From NCBI RefSeq assembly GCF_000725495.1, contig NZ_JNZD01000006.1, positions 124,001-188,000 on the forward strand: DNA of 64,000 nt, given 5' to 3'. Of this stretch, positions 52,921 through 62,561 are shown piece after piece. Every line of letters starts with the position of its first letter. The first letter of the stretch is position 1. Both the position numbers and the translations under genes were made by a program. The DNA comes from Streptomyces aureus. Its GTDB lineage: Bacteria > Actinomycetota > Actinomycetes > Streptomycetales > Streptomycetaceae. Under the pieces are notes generated by a model. That model made no database searches, had not been told where the DNA came from, and was given only the letters and a program-made list of their open reading frames with translations.

Positions 52921-55356
52921 ATGGGGACGCCGTCGATGCATTTCAGCGAGAGTCCGGAGGATCCGTTCGCCCTCGGGCACGGCGCTTCCGCCGTGCTCGA
53001 CGACCACGGCACCGTGGTCGGCTGGAGCACGCGTGCGCAGGACCTGCTGGGCTACCCGGCCAAGGAAGTGATCGGACGGGCGTGGCAGGACCTCCTGATC
53101 GACCCCCGGGACCTGCCCGTCGCGCGGGCCGTCGTCGTGGACGCCCTGCGGGCGGGGGGATGGTTCGGCGTCCTGCCCATCCGGCACCGGGACGGACGAC
53201 GGGTGGAGATGGGGTTCCGGGCCCGGTCGATCACCCGGGGCGAGGACCATCAGGAGTGGTTCCTGGTCGGTGCCCCCGCGGCCGAGGTCGTGGCCTGGCA
53301 GCGCGACCGCGCGCTGCTGGACGGCCTGTACCGCCGCTCCCCCATCGGCCTGGCCATCCACGGCCCGGACCGGAAGGTGATCCGGGTCAACCGGGCGATC
53401 GCGAAGGCGAGCGGTATCCCGGCCGAGGCGACGGTGGGCCGCCACGCGGGTGAATTCCTGATCGCCGAGGACGCGGGACCGGCCGAGGAACGAGTGCGCC
53501 ACGTCCTGGAGACCGGCGAGCCGTTGATCTTCACGGAGCAGTCGGCCAGGACGCGCCACGCACCCGGCCAGGAACGGATGGTGTCCGTCTCCGCGTTCCG
53601 GATGGAGGACTCCTCCGGCCGGGTCCTCGGCGTGGCGGAGACGATCGAGGACGTGACGCCCCGCCACCGGGCCCGCCGCAGGCTCACCCTGCTGAACGAG
53701 GCGAGCGCCCGGATCGGTACGTCGCTGGACGTGGCGCAGACGGCCCGGGAGCTGGCCGAGGTGGCCGCCCCGGGCCTCGCCGACTACTGCTCGGTCGATT
53801 TGCTGAAGCCGGTCACTCTCGGCGACGATATCCCCTCGGTCTCCGCGGGCGCGCTGCTGCGCGTGGCGCTCTCACCGGCGGAACCACGGGTCCCGTTCCA
53901 GGAGGGCGAGGTCGTCCCGCTCCTGCCGGGGTCCCCGCAGGCGCGGTGCCTGGAGGAGCGTCGCCCGGTCCTCGAACGGCTGCTGTCCCTTCGTCCCGAG
54001 TGGCACGCCATGGACCGGCGGCGGATCGAGGTGGCCCTGGGACTCGGGGTCCACTCCCTGATCGCGGTGCCGCTGCTGGCACGCGGCCAGATCCTGGGCG
54101 TGGTGAGCCTGTGGCGGGTGGGCCATGCGGAGCCCTTCGAGGACGACGACGCCGCGGTGGCCCACGAATTCTCCTCGCGTGCGGCCGTGTGCATCGACAA
54201 CGCGCGCCGCTTCACCCAGCAGCAGAGCGCCGCGCTGACGCTGCAGCGCAGTCTGCTGCCGGCCGCGGTGTCCGACCTGCCGGCCGTCGAGGTGGCCTGC
54301 CGGTATCTGCCGGCGAGCGCGGAACCGGGGATCGGCGGTGACTGGTTCGACGTCATCCCGCTGTCCGGGGCCCGGGTCGCCCTCGTCGTGGGGGACGTGG
54401 TCGGCCACGGAATCCATGCCGCGGCCTCGATGGGACGGCTGCGCGCCGCCGTACGGACCCTCGCCAGCCTCGACCTGGACCCGGACGAGGTGGTGGCCCG
54501 GCTGGACGACCTGGTCAGTCTGCTGGCGGCCGAGATGGAGTCGAGCGCCGACAACAACCGGGCGGCGATCGAGCAGGTGCTCGGGGCGACCTGTGTCTAC
54601 GCGGTCTACGATCCCGTCTCCCGGAACTGCGCCCTCGCCCGCGCCGGCCACCCGGCGCCGCTGGTGTCCACCCCGGACGGCGAGGTCAGCGTGCTCGACC
54701 TGCCCGCCGGTCCGCCGCTCGGCCTGGGCGGACTGCCGTTCGAGACGTACAGTCTCGACCTCCCCGAGGGCAGCCTCCTCACGCTCTACACCAACGGCCT
54801 CCTGGAAGCGCGCGACGGCGACATCGACGCCTCGCTGGAGGATCTTCAGGAGTGTCTCGCCCACACCGCCGCTCCGCTGGAGGGCACCTGCGACGGCGTG
54901 ATCGACGCACTGGTGCCCACGGACCGTCGCCCCACCGACGACATCGCCCTGCTCATGGCCCGTACCCGGGTCCTGCCGCCGGAGAACGTGGCCACCTGGC
55001 AGTTGCCGCTGGAAGCCACCGCCGCCTCGCGCGCGAGGGAGCTGACCACGGCGAAGCTCGCGGAGTGGGGGCTGTCGGAGATGGCCTTCACCACCGAACT
55101 GGTCGCCAGCGAGCTCGTGACCAACACCTACCGGTACGCGGACGGCCCCGTCACCCTGCGTCTCATCCGCACCCACTCCCTGATCTGCGAGGTGTCCGAC
55201 ACCAGCCACACCTCTCCGCACCTGCGCCGGGCGCTCAGCACGGACGAGGGCGGGCGGGGACTCTTCCTGGTCGCGCAGCTCACGGAGCGATGGGGCACCC
55301 GGTACACCCACGCCGGCAAGACCGTCTGGACGGAACAGCCGCTGCCGCCTCCCTGA
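52921..55356 (+). CDS. SpoIIE-type PP2C phosphatase with PAS, GAF and anti-sigma kinase-like domains
   Basis: An 811-residue cytoplasmic signalling protein. In order it has two PAS domains (about 10-125 and 130-255), a GAF domain (about 265-420), a SpoIIE/PP2C phosphatase (about 440-655) and an RsbW-like HATPase domain (about 680-808). The PAS domains include VIGRAWQDLLIDPRD and GIPAEATVGRHAGEF. The phosphatase has metal-binding aspartates in GIGGDWFDVI and VVGDVVGHG, and the HATPase has an N-box ASELVTNTYRYA and G-box DEGGRGLFLV. Such proteins phosphorylate or dephosphorylate anti-anti-sigma factors and so control alternative sigma factors in response to an internal signal. No STAS partner lies adjacent. 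ATG 52921 has AGGG nearby; GTG 52912 is an alternative. Confidence 0.88.
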   Translation: MGTPSMHFSESPEDPFALGHGASAVLDDHGTVVGWSTRAQDLLGYPAKEVIGRAWQDLLIDPRDLPVARAVVVDALRAGGWFGVLPIRHRDGRRVEMGFRARSITRGEDHQEWFLVGAPAAEVVAWQRDRALLDGLYRRSPIGLAIHGPDRKVIRVNRAIAKASGIPAEATVGRHAGEFLIAEDAGPAEERVRHVLETGEPLIFTEQSARTRHAPGQERMVSVSAFRMEDSSGRVLGVAETIEDVTPRHRARRRLTLLNEASARIGTSLDVAQTARELAEVAAPGLADYCSVDLLKPVTLGDDIPSVSAGALLRVALSPAEPRVPFQEGEVVPLLPGSPQARCLEERRPVLERLLSLRPEWHAMDRRRIEVALGLGVHSLIAVPLLARGQILGVVSLWRVGHAEPFEDDDAAVAHEFSSRAAVCIDNARRFTQQQSAALTLQRSLLPAAVSDLPAVEVACRYLPASAEPGIGGDWFDVIPLSGARVALVVGDVVGHGIHAAASMGRLRAAVRTLASLDLDPDEVVARLDDLVSLLAAEMESSADNNRAAIEQVLGATCVYAVYDPVSRNCALARAGHPAPLVSTPDGEVSVLDLPAGPPLGLGGLPFETYSLDLPEGSLLTLYTNGLLEARDGDIDASLEDLQECLAHTAAPLEGTCDGVIDALVPTDRRPTDDIALLMARTRVLPPENVATWQLPLEATAASRARELTTAKLAEWGLSEMAFTTELVASELVTNTYRYADGPVTLRLIRTHSLICEVSDTSHTSPHLRRALSTDEGGRGLFLVAQLTERWGTRYTHAGKTVWTEQPLPPP

Positions 55357-55465
55357 GCACGGTCGGTCCGGCCTCCACGACACCCGAGACGACTGGAATC
55401 TCCCCCAGGGGGAGGACCTACCGTCCTGACCGACCGCACGGGCGACGCTGCGAAAGAGGTCAGTC

Positions 55466-56209
55466 ATGACGACGTTTCTGCTGGTTCCAGGACTTTTCAT
55501 GGGCGGCTGGGCCTGGGAGGCGGTGGCCGCCGAGCTGACCGCGCAGGGACACCGGGCGCTGCCGGTCACCCTGCCCGGCATGGCCGAGCGGGCGGCCGAG
55601 GAGGACCCGGCCGGCCTCGGGCTCGGCGAGCACACCGAAGCCGTGGCGGCGCTGCTCGACGCGGAGGGCCCGGGGACGGTCCTGGTGGCGCACAGCTATG
55701 GCATCTTCCCCGGGCTCGGGGCGGCCGACCGGCGGCCCGGACAGGTCGCCCGGGTGGTGTTCCTGGACACCGGCTTCCCCGAGCCGGGCGAGTCGCTGGT
55801 GGCGCAGATGCCGCAGCTCGGTCTGGCGGAGCAGGCCGTCGACGGGCTGATCCCGGTGCCCGAGGAGATCCCGGCCGTGCACGCCGTCCCGCCCGCGGAG
55901 CTGGAGCGCTACCACCGACTGGCCACCCCGCAGCCGGTCCGGACCGTCACGGATCCCGTCGAGCTGACGGGCGCCTGGCTCAAGCTCCCGACCACGGGGG
56001 TGTTCTGCCGCGCGAACGGCCTCAGCGTGGAGTTGGCGCGACACCTGCACGGCACCGGCCTGCCCCGCTTCGCCAAGCTCGCCGACCCCGACGTCACCTA
56101 CTTCGAACTGGACACGGGCCACTACCCGATGCTGTCCACCCCGGTGGAACTGGCCGGCGTCCTGATGCGCGCGGCAGCGGGCGAGGGCGTCGGCCTGTAC
56201 GAAGCCTGA
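55466..56209 (+). CDS. Alpha/beta hydrolase
   Basis: A 247-residue hydrolase beginning with the oxyanion strand FLLVPGLFMGGWAWEAV. The nucleophile elbow is VLVAHSYGIF (Ser near residue 77) and the catalytic histidine is in LDTGHYPMLSTP (near 219). The short, single-domain form resembles plant MES/HNL-like esterases and salicylate-type esterases. ATG 55466 has an AAAGAGG site. It is 109 bp after the SpoIIE gene; co-transcription is possible but not certain. Confidence 0.83.
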   Translation: MTTFLLVPGLFMGGWAWEAVAAELTAQGHRALPVTLPGMAERAAEEDPAGLGLGEHTEAVAALLDAEGPGTVLVAHSYGIFPGLGAADRRPGQVARVVFLDTGFPEPGESLVAQMPQLGLAEQAVDGLIPVPEEIPAVHAVPPAELERYHRLATPQPVRTVTDPVELTGAWLKLPTTGVFCRANGLSVELARHLHGTGLPRFAKLADPDVTYFELDTGHYPMLSTPVELAGVLMRAAAGEGVGLYEA

Positions 56210-56307
56210 CCCGACCCCGCAGGGCCACCCAGTCAGCCCGGCCCGGGGCCGGGGGCAAGGCGGCTCCGCTCTTGCCGGCCGGTTACCGGACCCCGGCCAG
56301 CCTGCGT

Positions 56308-56329
56308 CGAGTCGGCCCGAGCCGACTCG
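56308..56329. terminator. Hairpin between convergent genes
   Basis: A perfect 9-bp stem CGAGTCGGC / GCCGACTCG with loop CCGA in the 363-bp gap (56210-56572) between two convergent genes; otherwise I see nothing in that gap. Confidence 0.5.
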
Positions 56330-56572
56330 TGATCTGACCGAAAGACCGCAGAGTCCGTGGCGCCGTGGCCATCGCCGACGCAGGCGTGACCGCGTCAGGG
56401 TCCCAGCACACGGCCGTGGCTGGGGAAAGCACTGCCGCGACTGTGGTCAACACCCGGGCCAGGGCAGTCCTGGCTCGGGCCGATGAGACCGCTCGGCCTA
56501 GCGCCCTTGGCGACCGTGTGCTTCATTCGGCCTCTCGGCCACACTGGTCGTATTCGGGCCGGGAGGTCGGGA

Positions 56573-57361
56573 TCAGTGGGCCCAGGGCAGTCGGAGTGCC
56601 TCGATCTCCGCGTCGTTCAGGAGGGCCTCGACGAGCGGGGCGGGGCCCGCGACCTTGGTGGCCCAGAGGTCGAAGTCCGTGCAGAGGACCCACGACCGGT
56701 CCTGGGCCCAGAGGTTGGACGGGGTCCAACCGTCCTCCTCCGGGTGGTCGTACAGTGCCTTGGCATCAGCGAGCGTGCCGGCCCGGACGTGCAGGTTGTC
56801 GAAGTCCACAGCCCCATGCAACAGCGGGTTGTAGTAGGCCATGCAGCGGGTCTCCGGACCCTGCGGGCTGTGCTCGGTGAGGATGTCGATGAGGCGGTTC
56901 CAGTCGGTCCGGTCCAGACTCCCCTCGGACGGCCCCGCGATGCCCACCGGCCAGCCACTCGGCTCTTGAAGCGAGGGGAAGGAACGGTAGCAAGGGAGCC
57001 GCCCTTCGGGCGCCACGGGATCACCGGTCCGCTTCGAGAGCTCCGCCCAGCGCAGCCGGCGCCAACGGGAGCTCGGTGCCTCGCCCGGCCTTCCCCCGAA
57101 CACGTCCGCGGGGTCGAGGCCCGGGATGACCTCGGGCCCGCCACCATTCAGTACAGCTCGTTGATACGCGACGTAGGACATGCTGGTGGGCCCGAGATCG
57201 TGTTCGTACATGGAGTGGAGGACCCAGGCGGCGTCGGGTAGCGCCGGCGGCATGAAGCCGGTCAGCCCATCATCGTCGGCGAGCTCCCGCAGCCAGTCAG
57301 TCTCCCCAGCCGCGGTCAGCGGCCACCGGGCCGTCGCCAGAGCAGCGGATGTCACGTTCAT
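56573..57361 (-). CDS. Hypothetical protein
   Basis: A 262-residue soluble protein I do not recognise. It has conserved-looking blocks such as TRCMAYYNPLLHGAVDFDNLHVRAG and WAQDRSWVLCTDFDLWATKV, typical of an actinomycete-specific family. No signal or membrane segment. It is 180 bp from the alpha/beta hydrolase gene upstream on the same strand and probably has its own promoter. Confidence 0.65.
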   Translation of the reverse strand: MNVTSAALATARWPLTAAGETDWLRELADDDGLTGFMPPALPDAAWVLHSMYEHDLGPTSMSYVAYQRAVLNGGGPEVIPGLDPADVFGGRPGEAPSSRWRRLRWAELSKRTGDPVAPEGRLPCYRSFPSLQEPSGWPVGIAGPSEGSLDRTDWNRLIDILTEHSPQGPETRCMAYYNPLLHGAVDFDNLHVRAGTLADAKALYDHPEEDGWTPSNLWAQDRSWVLCTDFDLWATKVAGPAPLVEALLNDAEIEALRLPWAH

Positions 57362-57541
57362 CCGTTCAGGATCTCACCCGCCGTGGCGAGTGCCGGGATC
57401 ACTTCCCAGCCTCCACCACCGTCCCGGCGCTCTTGACAGACATCATCGGGAATCAGTCAAGTGTCCGAGGGATCCGCACGGCGTCCCGCCGCGCCTCCCG
57501 GGCCGGTCGTCCGGGAGGCGCGGGGAGCTTCCGCGCTTCCG

Positions 57542-58321
57542 TTACGGCCGGTCCGTCAGGAACCGGTCGAGCGCGGCGGTGAGTTCCTCGGGCTTCTCCA
57601 GCGGCAGTTCGTGGCCCGCGTCCACGATCCGCACCTCGGCGTCAGGGTAGGCCTTCGCCATCCGCAGCATCTGGGAGACGGGCAGCTGGATGTCGTGGTA
57701 GCCGTGGATCAGGAGCGTGGGTGTGCGGATCTCGCCGAGCCGGTCGAGGACGTCGAAGGAGCGCATGGCTCCGTAGCACGTCATGACCACCTCCTGGGGC
57801 GTGCCGGCCGAGGCCCGGACGTGCTCGCGGATCTTCTCGCGCGGGTAGCCGGGGGCGAAGGCCCGCTGGATGTTGGCGGCCACGAACAGCTTGAACGGCA
57901 CCAGGGTGGAGACCCCCATCAGCAGGCCCCTCCCCCGGCTGTAGGTCATCTTGCTGATGGAGTTCACGAGCACCAGCCGTTCGACCCGCTCGGGGTGGGC
58001 TAGCGTCAGGGTCTGCGCGATCATGCCGCCCATCGAGTGGCCGACGACCACGAACCGGTCGACGCCGAGGTGGTCGAGGACGGCGAGCACGTCCTCCGCC
58101 AGCTCCGCCACGGTGCGCCGCCCCGAGCCCTCGCTCTCCCCGTGTCCGCGCAGGTCGAGACGGATGACCCGGCGCTTCTGGGTGAAGTGGTCCATCTGGT
58201 GGTCCCAGCGGTGCCGGTTGGCCGTCCAGCCGTGGATGAACACCAGGGGGACGCCACCACCGGAGCGGGGGCCCTCGTCGTCGTACGTCAGCGCGGCTCC
58301 ATCGACTTCGAGCTGCGGCAT
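57542..58321 (-). CDS. Alpha/beta hydrolase
   Basis: A 259-residue canonical alpha/beta hydrolase. It has FIHGWTANRHRWD (oxyanion strand), GHSMGG with the serine near residue 95, a helical cap, Asp in LLIHGYHD and His in VDAGHELPLEKP. Similar proteins act as lactonases, esterases or off-loading hydrolases. It follows the GMC-associated-type hydrolase gene by 102 bp on the same strand and may belong to the biosynthetic unit at 58-64 kb. ATG 58321 has a GGAGG-like site. Confidence 0.85.
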   Translation of the reverse strand: MPQLEVDGAALTYDDEGPRSGGGVPLVFIHGWTANRHRWDHQMDHFTQKRRVIRLDLRGHGESEGSGRRTVAELAEDVLAVLDHLGVDRFVVVGHSMGGMIAQTLTLAHPERVERLVLVNSISKMTYSRGRGLLMGVSTLVPFKLFVAANIQRAFAPGYPREKIREHVRASAGTPQEVVMTCYGAMRSFDVLDRLGEIRTPTLLIHGYHDIQLPVSQMLRMAKAYPDAEVRIVDAGHELPLEKPEELTAALDRFLTDRP

Positions 58322-58423
58322 GGGGCCTCCGTGATGTCTCGGGTGGCCCCTGGGGGCCCGGTGCGGCCTGCGGGGCCACGGCCAGTTACTGGTCGGTACG
58401 GTAACGGGTCGAAGTGTCCCCCG

Positions 58424-59560
58424 TCATCGTCGATCGTCGAGGAATTCCAGGATGTGACCGAAGACGTCGAGGGCCGCGCCCCGGCCCAGGAACGTGTCCA
58501 GGTGGCCGTAGGCGGGGATCTCCGTGTACGACACGTCCAGCTGGGGCTGTCGGTGTGCCAGGACGTCGTGGCAGAGCTTCTGCGAGTCCAGCCAGAGTCC
58601 GTTCTCGCTGCCCGCGAGCAGCAGGACCGGGGTGTCGATCCGGGCGGCCGCGTCGAGCGCGTTGGGCGGCAGCGCGCGGTAGCGGTGGTCGGTGTCGTGC
58701 CAGCGGACGACCGTGCGGGCCAGCTCGATGCGGCGCAGGTGCGGCAGGATCCACAGCGGCGCCGGACCGAGCAGTTCGGCGAGCCGGTCGTGGGTGGCGT
58801 CGGACAGGTTCTCGTGCAGGAACAGCGAAGCACCCGAACCCCAGGCCGAGTTGTGGAGGATCTGACAGGTCGGGTCCGGGCAGTGCGCGCCGCGCGAGGC
58901 CAGGGCGAACAGCGGCGTGTACCGCGAACGGAGGCCCACCTTGCGGAAGTCGACCGGGATGTGGTCGATCCGGTTCTTCAGCAGCTCGCCCGCCACAGTC
59001 ATCCGCAGCGAGGTGCGTCCCGCGAGCTTCGGCGTCAGGAACACGCCCTGGGAGACGACACCCGCGAGCCCGGGTACGAGCCCCGCCGTCATGCTCAGGG
59101 ACAGGGTGAGGGAGCCGATGCAGTGGGCGACCACGAACAGCGGCCGGTCACCGATGCGTTCACGGATGCACGAGACGGCATCGGGGATGTCGTGGAGCGC
59201 GACGTCGTCGTAGGTGTACCGCTGGCCCGTCTCGTTGTACGGAAGCCGGCAGCTGCCCCGCCAGTCGAGCAACCAGGGTTCGTAGCCGCCGTCGAGCAGG
59301 GCGTCGACCAGGTTGCGGGTCTCGGGGAGCAGGAACATGTCGGCGGAGGCGGTGTGGCCGTGCAGGAGCAGCACGGCGGGCCGGTCCCGCTCCCCGCTGT
59401 CGACGCGGGTGAGTCCGAGGCGTACGCCGTCCCCAGCCCTGAAGGGGATCTCCTCGACCCGGGCCGGGTCGAGGCGGTGGCGCAGCGGTCGCAGGGCCGT
59501 GCCCGTCCTGACCTTGCGGATCGTGGGACTGGTACGGGAGTTGGCGGTTCTGAAGATCAT
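58424..59560 (-). CDS. Alpha/beta hydrolase with Cys in the nucleophile elbow
   Basis: A 378-residue alpha/beta hydrolase. The oxyanion strand is AVLLLHGHTASADMF and the nucleophile elbow reads VVAHCIGSLTL, so cysteine (near residue 154) replaces the usual serine. A catalytic Asp near LLLAGSENG and a His in YGHLDTFLG complete the triad. The type is similar to hydrolase domains found beside or fused to GMC oxidoreductases. Cysteine favours acyl-thioester chemistry over simple ester cleavage. ATG 59560 overlaps the stop of the carrier/reductase gene (ATGA), which suggests the two proteins act on the same acyl intermediate. Confidence 0.8.
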   Translation of the reverse strand: MIFRTANSRTSPTIRKVRTGTALRPLRHRLDPARVEEIPFRAGDGVRLGLTRVDSGERDRPAVLLLHGHTASADMFLLPETRNLVDALLDGGYEPWLLDWRGSCRLPYNETGQRYTYDDVALHDIPDAVSCIRERIGDRPLFVVAHCIGSLTLSLSMTAGLVPGLAGVVSQGVFLTPKLAGRTSLRMTVAGELLKNRIDHIPVDFRKVGLRSRYTPLFALASRGAHCPDPTCQILHNSAWGSGASLFLHENLSDATHDRLAELLGPAPLWILPHLRRIELARTVVRWHDTDHRYRALPPNALDAAARIDTPVLLLAGSENGLWLDSQKLCHDVLAHRQPQLDVSYTEIPAYGHLDTFLGRGAALDVFGHILEFLDDRR

Positions 59561-62481
59561 CGGTGGCGCTCCGAGGGGGTCCGGGCGGGACGCAGGTCGA
59601 GGAGGTCGGCGGCGGCGCGGGCGAAGGGGTTGAGCAGTCCGCGGCCCATCTCCGCGCCGAACCAGGCGAGCCAGGTCAGCTTGGCGGCACGCTTCTCGCG
59701 GCTGGTCAGACGCGGGTCCACGCGGATGCCGTCGATCTGGTCGCGTACGTAGCTGTCGGCGGGCACGACGAGTTCACCGGCGAGGATCGCCGGCTCGCGC
59801 TCGCGGCCGATCTCGACACTCAGGGCGCGGGTCTGGCGCCACACGTCGCGGCGGGCGCGTGCGGTCTTGTGGCCCTCCAGCCACCATCGCCCTCCGTCGG
59901 CGTCGATCAACGTCATCCGGTAGCGCAGGAGTTGACCACGGGTCCCGTGCCGTTGCGGAATGCCCTCCTCTGGGCGGATCCAGGCGTCGCCGCTCTCCAC
60001 GCGCAGGGGTGCCGAATGGAGCGCGGCGCACACCAGCTCCCCGCGGACGTCCACCCGGCGCTCCTTGACCAGTTGGTACATGCTCGCGATGGAGAGGGTG
60101 AGCGCCATGGAGCAGGGGGTGTCCGCTGCGGTGCCGGGCGGCCCGGGCATGTCCGCTTCGGCGCCATCGCCGTCACCATAGCGATCGCCGTCGCCGGCGC
60201 CCGCGGGGCCGAGCGTGCCCTCGGTCGTCTCGGTGAACCAGAGGTACGGCTGGTCGTCCTTGTGCGGCAGCCGGGCGAGGCCGTCCTCGGCGAGCCGCTC
60301 GAACGTCCGCAGCTGGGCCCGGGCGTCGTAGCGGGCCGCGGGGGTCAGTCCGAGCGCCTCGACGAGCGCGGCGGTGCGTTCGTCGGTGGCCGCAGGGCCC
60401 TTTAGAGTCGCCTCGCACAGCTTCAGGGCGGTGGGACTCTGCAACACCCGTGAGAGGAAGGCGAGTTCGGGTACGGGCTCGGCCTCCAGACGGGCCAGGG
60501 CGTCGGCGCGCCATTCGTCCCAGTCCTGGACACGCACGTGCATCCCGCCGAACGCCATGTCCCGGACGACGTCGTCGAGGGTGTTGGGGACGCCGGTGAG
60601 GTTGTAGTCGAAGCCCCAGGCGTCGGGTTCGCAGACGACGGCGGCCGCGACCCGGCTCACCCAGTCCACCGGGGCCGCGTTCAGCCGGTGGAAGGCGGGC
60701 ACGGTGCGAAAGCGGCCGAAGGCGGAGATGAGGCCGCTGCTGAGGTCCTGCGGGTTGTGGGCGCCCGTGCGGGTGTGGCCTCCGATGCCTCCAGGGCGCA
60801 GGGCGGTGACGATCAGCCCGTGGTCGCGGGCCCGTCGCAGGGCGACCTCGGCGGTCCACTTCGACTGGTCGTAGCCCGCGACGAGCCGGTCGACGTGGGC
60901 GAGCGGGTCGTCCTCGCCCATGGAGGAGATGCCGACCTCGTTGAAGACCGCGATCGAGGAGATGTGGTGCAGCGGCTTGGGCGTTCCGGTCGCCGCGAGT
61001 TCGGCCAGGGTCAGCGCGCCGATCACGTTGCTCTGGCGCAGCGACCGGTAGCCGCGCAGGAAGTCGACGGCCGCCGCGACGCCCACGATGCTGTCCAGTT
61101 CGTGGGCGAGCCTGTTCCAGACCTCGTCGGACAGTCCGAGCCGGGGCCTTCTGATGTCACCCGGGAGCACCGTCACCCGGCGGCGGATCTCGGCCGACCA
61201 GGGCAGCCGGTGTCCCTTCAGCGCCTCGCCGAGCCGGGCCGTCGCGGCCTCCTCGCTTTCTGCGCGGACGAGGCAGTACACATGTGCGTCGCTGTGCCTG
61301 AGCAGGTCGAGCAGCAGATGGCTGCCGAGGAAGCCGGTGGCGCCGGTGAGCAGGATCCGCCGGGGCGGCAGCGGCTCGGGCGCGCCGGTCCAGGGCAGCC
61401 GGTCGGCGAGCGCGAGGTCGGCCAGGATCTGGTCGAGGTCCTCGGGACGAGCCGTGGCGTACGGGGTGCGGTCCTCCGGGGTCCGAGCCGTGACCGTCGC
61501 CCGAGGCGGGACGGGGTGCGGCGAGGGGAAGAGCGGGTGGTTCGTTCCGGGGGTGGTGGGAGCGGGGTTCCAGCTCGGGGCGGAGGCGGGGGCGACGGGC
61601 GCGAGGGCGCCCTTCGGGGGCTGTGTGCCGCCGGTCGTGCCGGCCGCCGGGACCGTACTCGTACCGGTCGCCGGGACAGTGGTCCGCGCCGCCGCCGGAA
61701 CGGCATGACCACCCGCCGCCGGGACGGCAGGACCACCCGGGGCCGGGACGGTCGGGGCGCCCGGTGACAGGACCGCCGTAGCGGTCGGCGCGCTCAGGGC
61801 CTGGAGCGCGGCCGAGGCGCCCGCGGTCGCCAGCCAGCGCCGGGCGAGACTGCTCGGCCGGGCGTCCGCGAACACCTCGTCGAGATCGAGCTCCATGCCC
61901 AGCTCGTCCTCCAGCACCGCGACGAGTTCCACGGCCCCCACGGAGGAGCCCCCGGCATCGAAGAAGTCGGCGTCGGGCGCCAGCAGACCGCCAGGGACGA
62001 AGGGGCCGGCGGCCGCGGCGACGACCGCGGCGAGGGCGTCGACGTCGGCACCAGCACCAGCACCAGCACCAGCACCAGCACCAGCACCAGCACCAGGGTC
62101 GGTCCCGGCGTCGGTCCCGGCGCCCGCACCCGCGCCCTGCGGCCCGCCCTCCGTCCCGGCGTCGGACGACACGGCAGGCTCACCCGAGAAGGCGTCGCCC
62201 GCACCGGATGTCGCCGCACTCGCGTCGGTGTCCGTGGGCGCACCGGCCCCGGCAAGGGACACCGAGGTGTCCGCACCCGGCCCCGCGGCCGGTCCAGCGC
62301 CTGGCTCGGCGACCGCCCCCACACCCGGTTCCACGACCGGTCCCGTCGCCGACGATGCGGCGGCCTGGCTGATCCTGGCCAGCAGTTCGTCCACGCTCGG
62401 CCCGCCGTCACCCCGTTCGATCGCCTCACCGATCGCCCGCTGTCCGGCGTGGGCCGACGCGTCCTCGTTCACTTCACTCAT
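59557..62481 (-). CDS. Carrier protein-thioester reductase fusion with extra C-terminal domain
   Basis: A 974-residue multidomain enzyme. Residues 1-145 are low-complexity and Ala/Gly-rich. A carrier domain follows (about 145-220) whose attachment motif reads DADFFDAGGSSVGAVEL; Ser180 is in the phosphopantetheine position, with Ser179 in place of the usual Asp/His. After a long Pro/Ala linker comes a thioester-reductase domain (about 370-730) with NADPH motif TGATGFLG at 379-386 and active-site Tyr-x3-Lys in GYDQSKWTAE. The last 220 residues (VKERRVDVRGELVCAAL..., RGQLLRYRMTLIDADGGRWWLEG) resemble a lipid-handling segment seen in some GMC oxidoreductases. It would reduce a carrier-bound acyl thioester to an aldehyde or alcohol. 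Its stop overlaps the next gene. Confidence 0.83.
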   Translation of the reverse strand: MSEVNEDASAHAGQRAIGEAIERGDGGPSVDELLARISQAAASSATGPVVEPGVGAVAEPGAGPAAGPGADTSVSLAGAGAPTDTDASAATSGAGDAFSGEPAVSSDAGTEGGPQGAGAGAGTDAGTDPGAGAGAGAGAGAGAGADVDALAAVVAAAAGPFVPGGLLAPDADFFDAGGSSVGAVELVAVLEDELGMELDLDEVFADARPSSLARRWLATAGASAALQALSAPTATAVLSPGAPTVPAPGGPAVPAAGGHAVPAAARTTVPATGTSTVPAAGTTGGTQPPKGALAPVAPASAPSWNPAPTTPGTNHPLFPSPHPVPPRATVTARTPEDRTPYATARPEDLDQILADLALADRLPWTGAPEPLPPRRILLTGATGFLGSHLLLDLLRHSDAHVYCLVRAESEEAATARLGEALKGHRLPWSAEIRRRVTVLPGDIRRPRLGLSDEVWNRLAHELDSIVGVAAAVDFLRGYRSLRQSNVIGALTLAELAATGTPKPLHHISSIAVFNEVGISSMGEDDPLAHVDRLVAGYDQSKWTAEVALRRARDHGLIVTALRPGGIGGHTRTGAHNPQDLSSGLISAFGRFRTVPAFHRLNAAPVDWVSRVAAAVVCEPDAWGFDYNLTGVPNTLDDVVRDMAFGGMHVRVQDWDEWRADALARLEAEPVPELAFLSRVLQSPTALKLCEATLKGPAATDERTAALVEALGLTPAARYDARAQLRTFERLAEDGLARLPHKDDQPYLWFTETTEGTLGPAGAGDGDRYGDGDGAEADMPGPPGTAADTPCSMALTLSIASMYQLVKERRVDVRGELVCAALHSAPLRVESGDAWIRPEEGIPQRHGTRGQLLRYRMTLIDADGGRWWLEGHKTARARRDVWRQTRALSVEIGREREPAILAGELVVPADSYVRDQIDGIRVDPRLTSREKRAAKLTWLAWFGAEMGRGLLNPFARAAADLLDLRPARTPSERHR
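62048..62095. repeat. Hexanucleotide microsatellite in the carrier/reductase gene
   Basis: Eight perfect copies of GCACCA, in frame on the minus strand, encode alternating Gly-Ala just before the carrier domain (about residues 130-145). Slippage would change linker length without breaking the frame. Confidence 0.85.
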
Positions 62482-62561
62482 GGGAGCCCTTCACCCTGTG
62501 CACTGTTCCTTTCCGAACTGCCGCGGCGGGCCGGCCGCCGCCCCGTTCACCGCCGCCCCGT

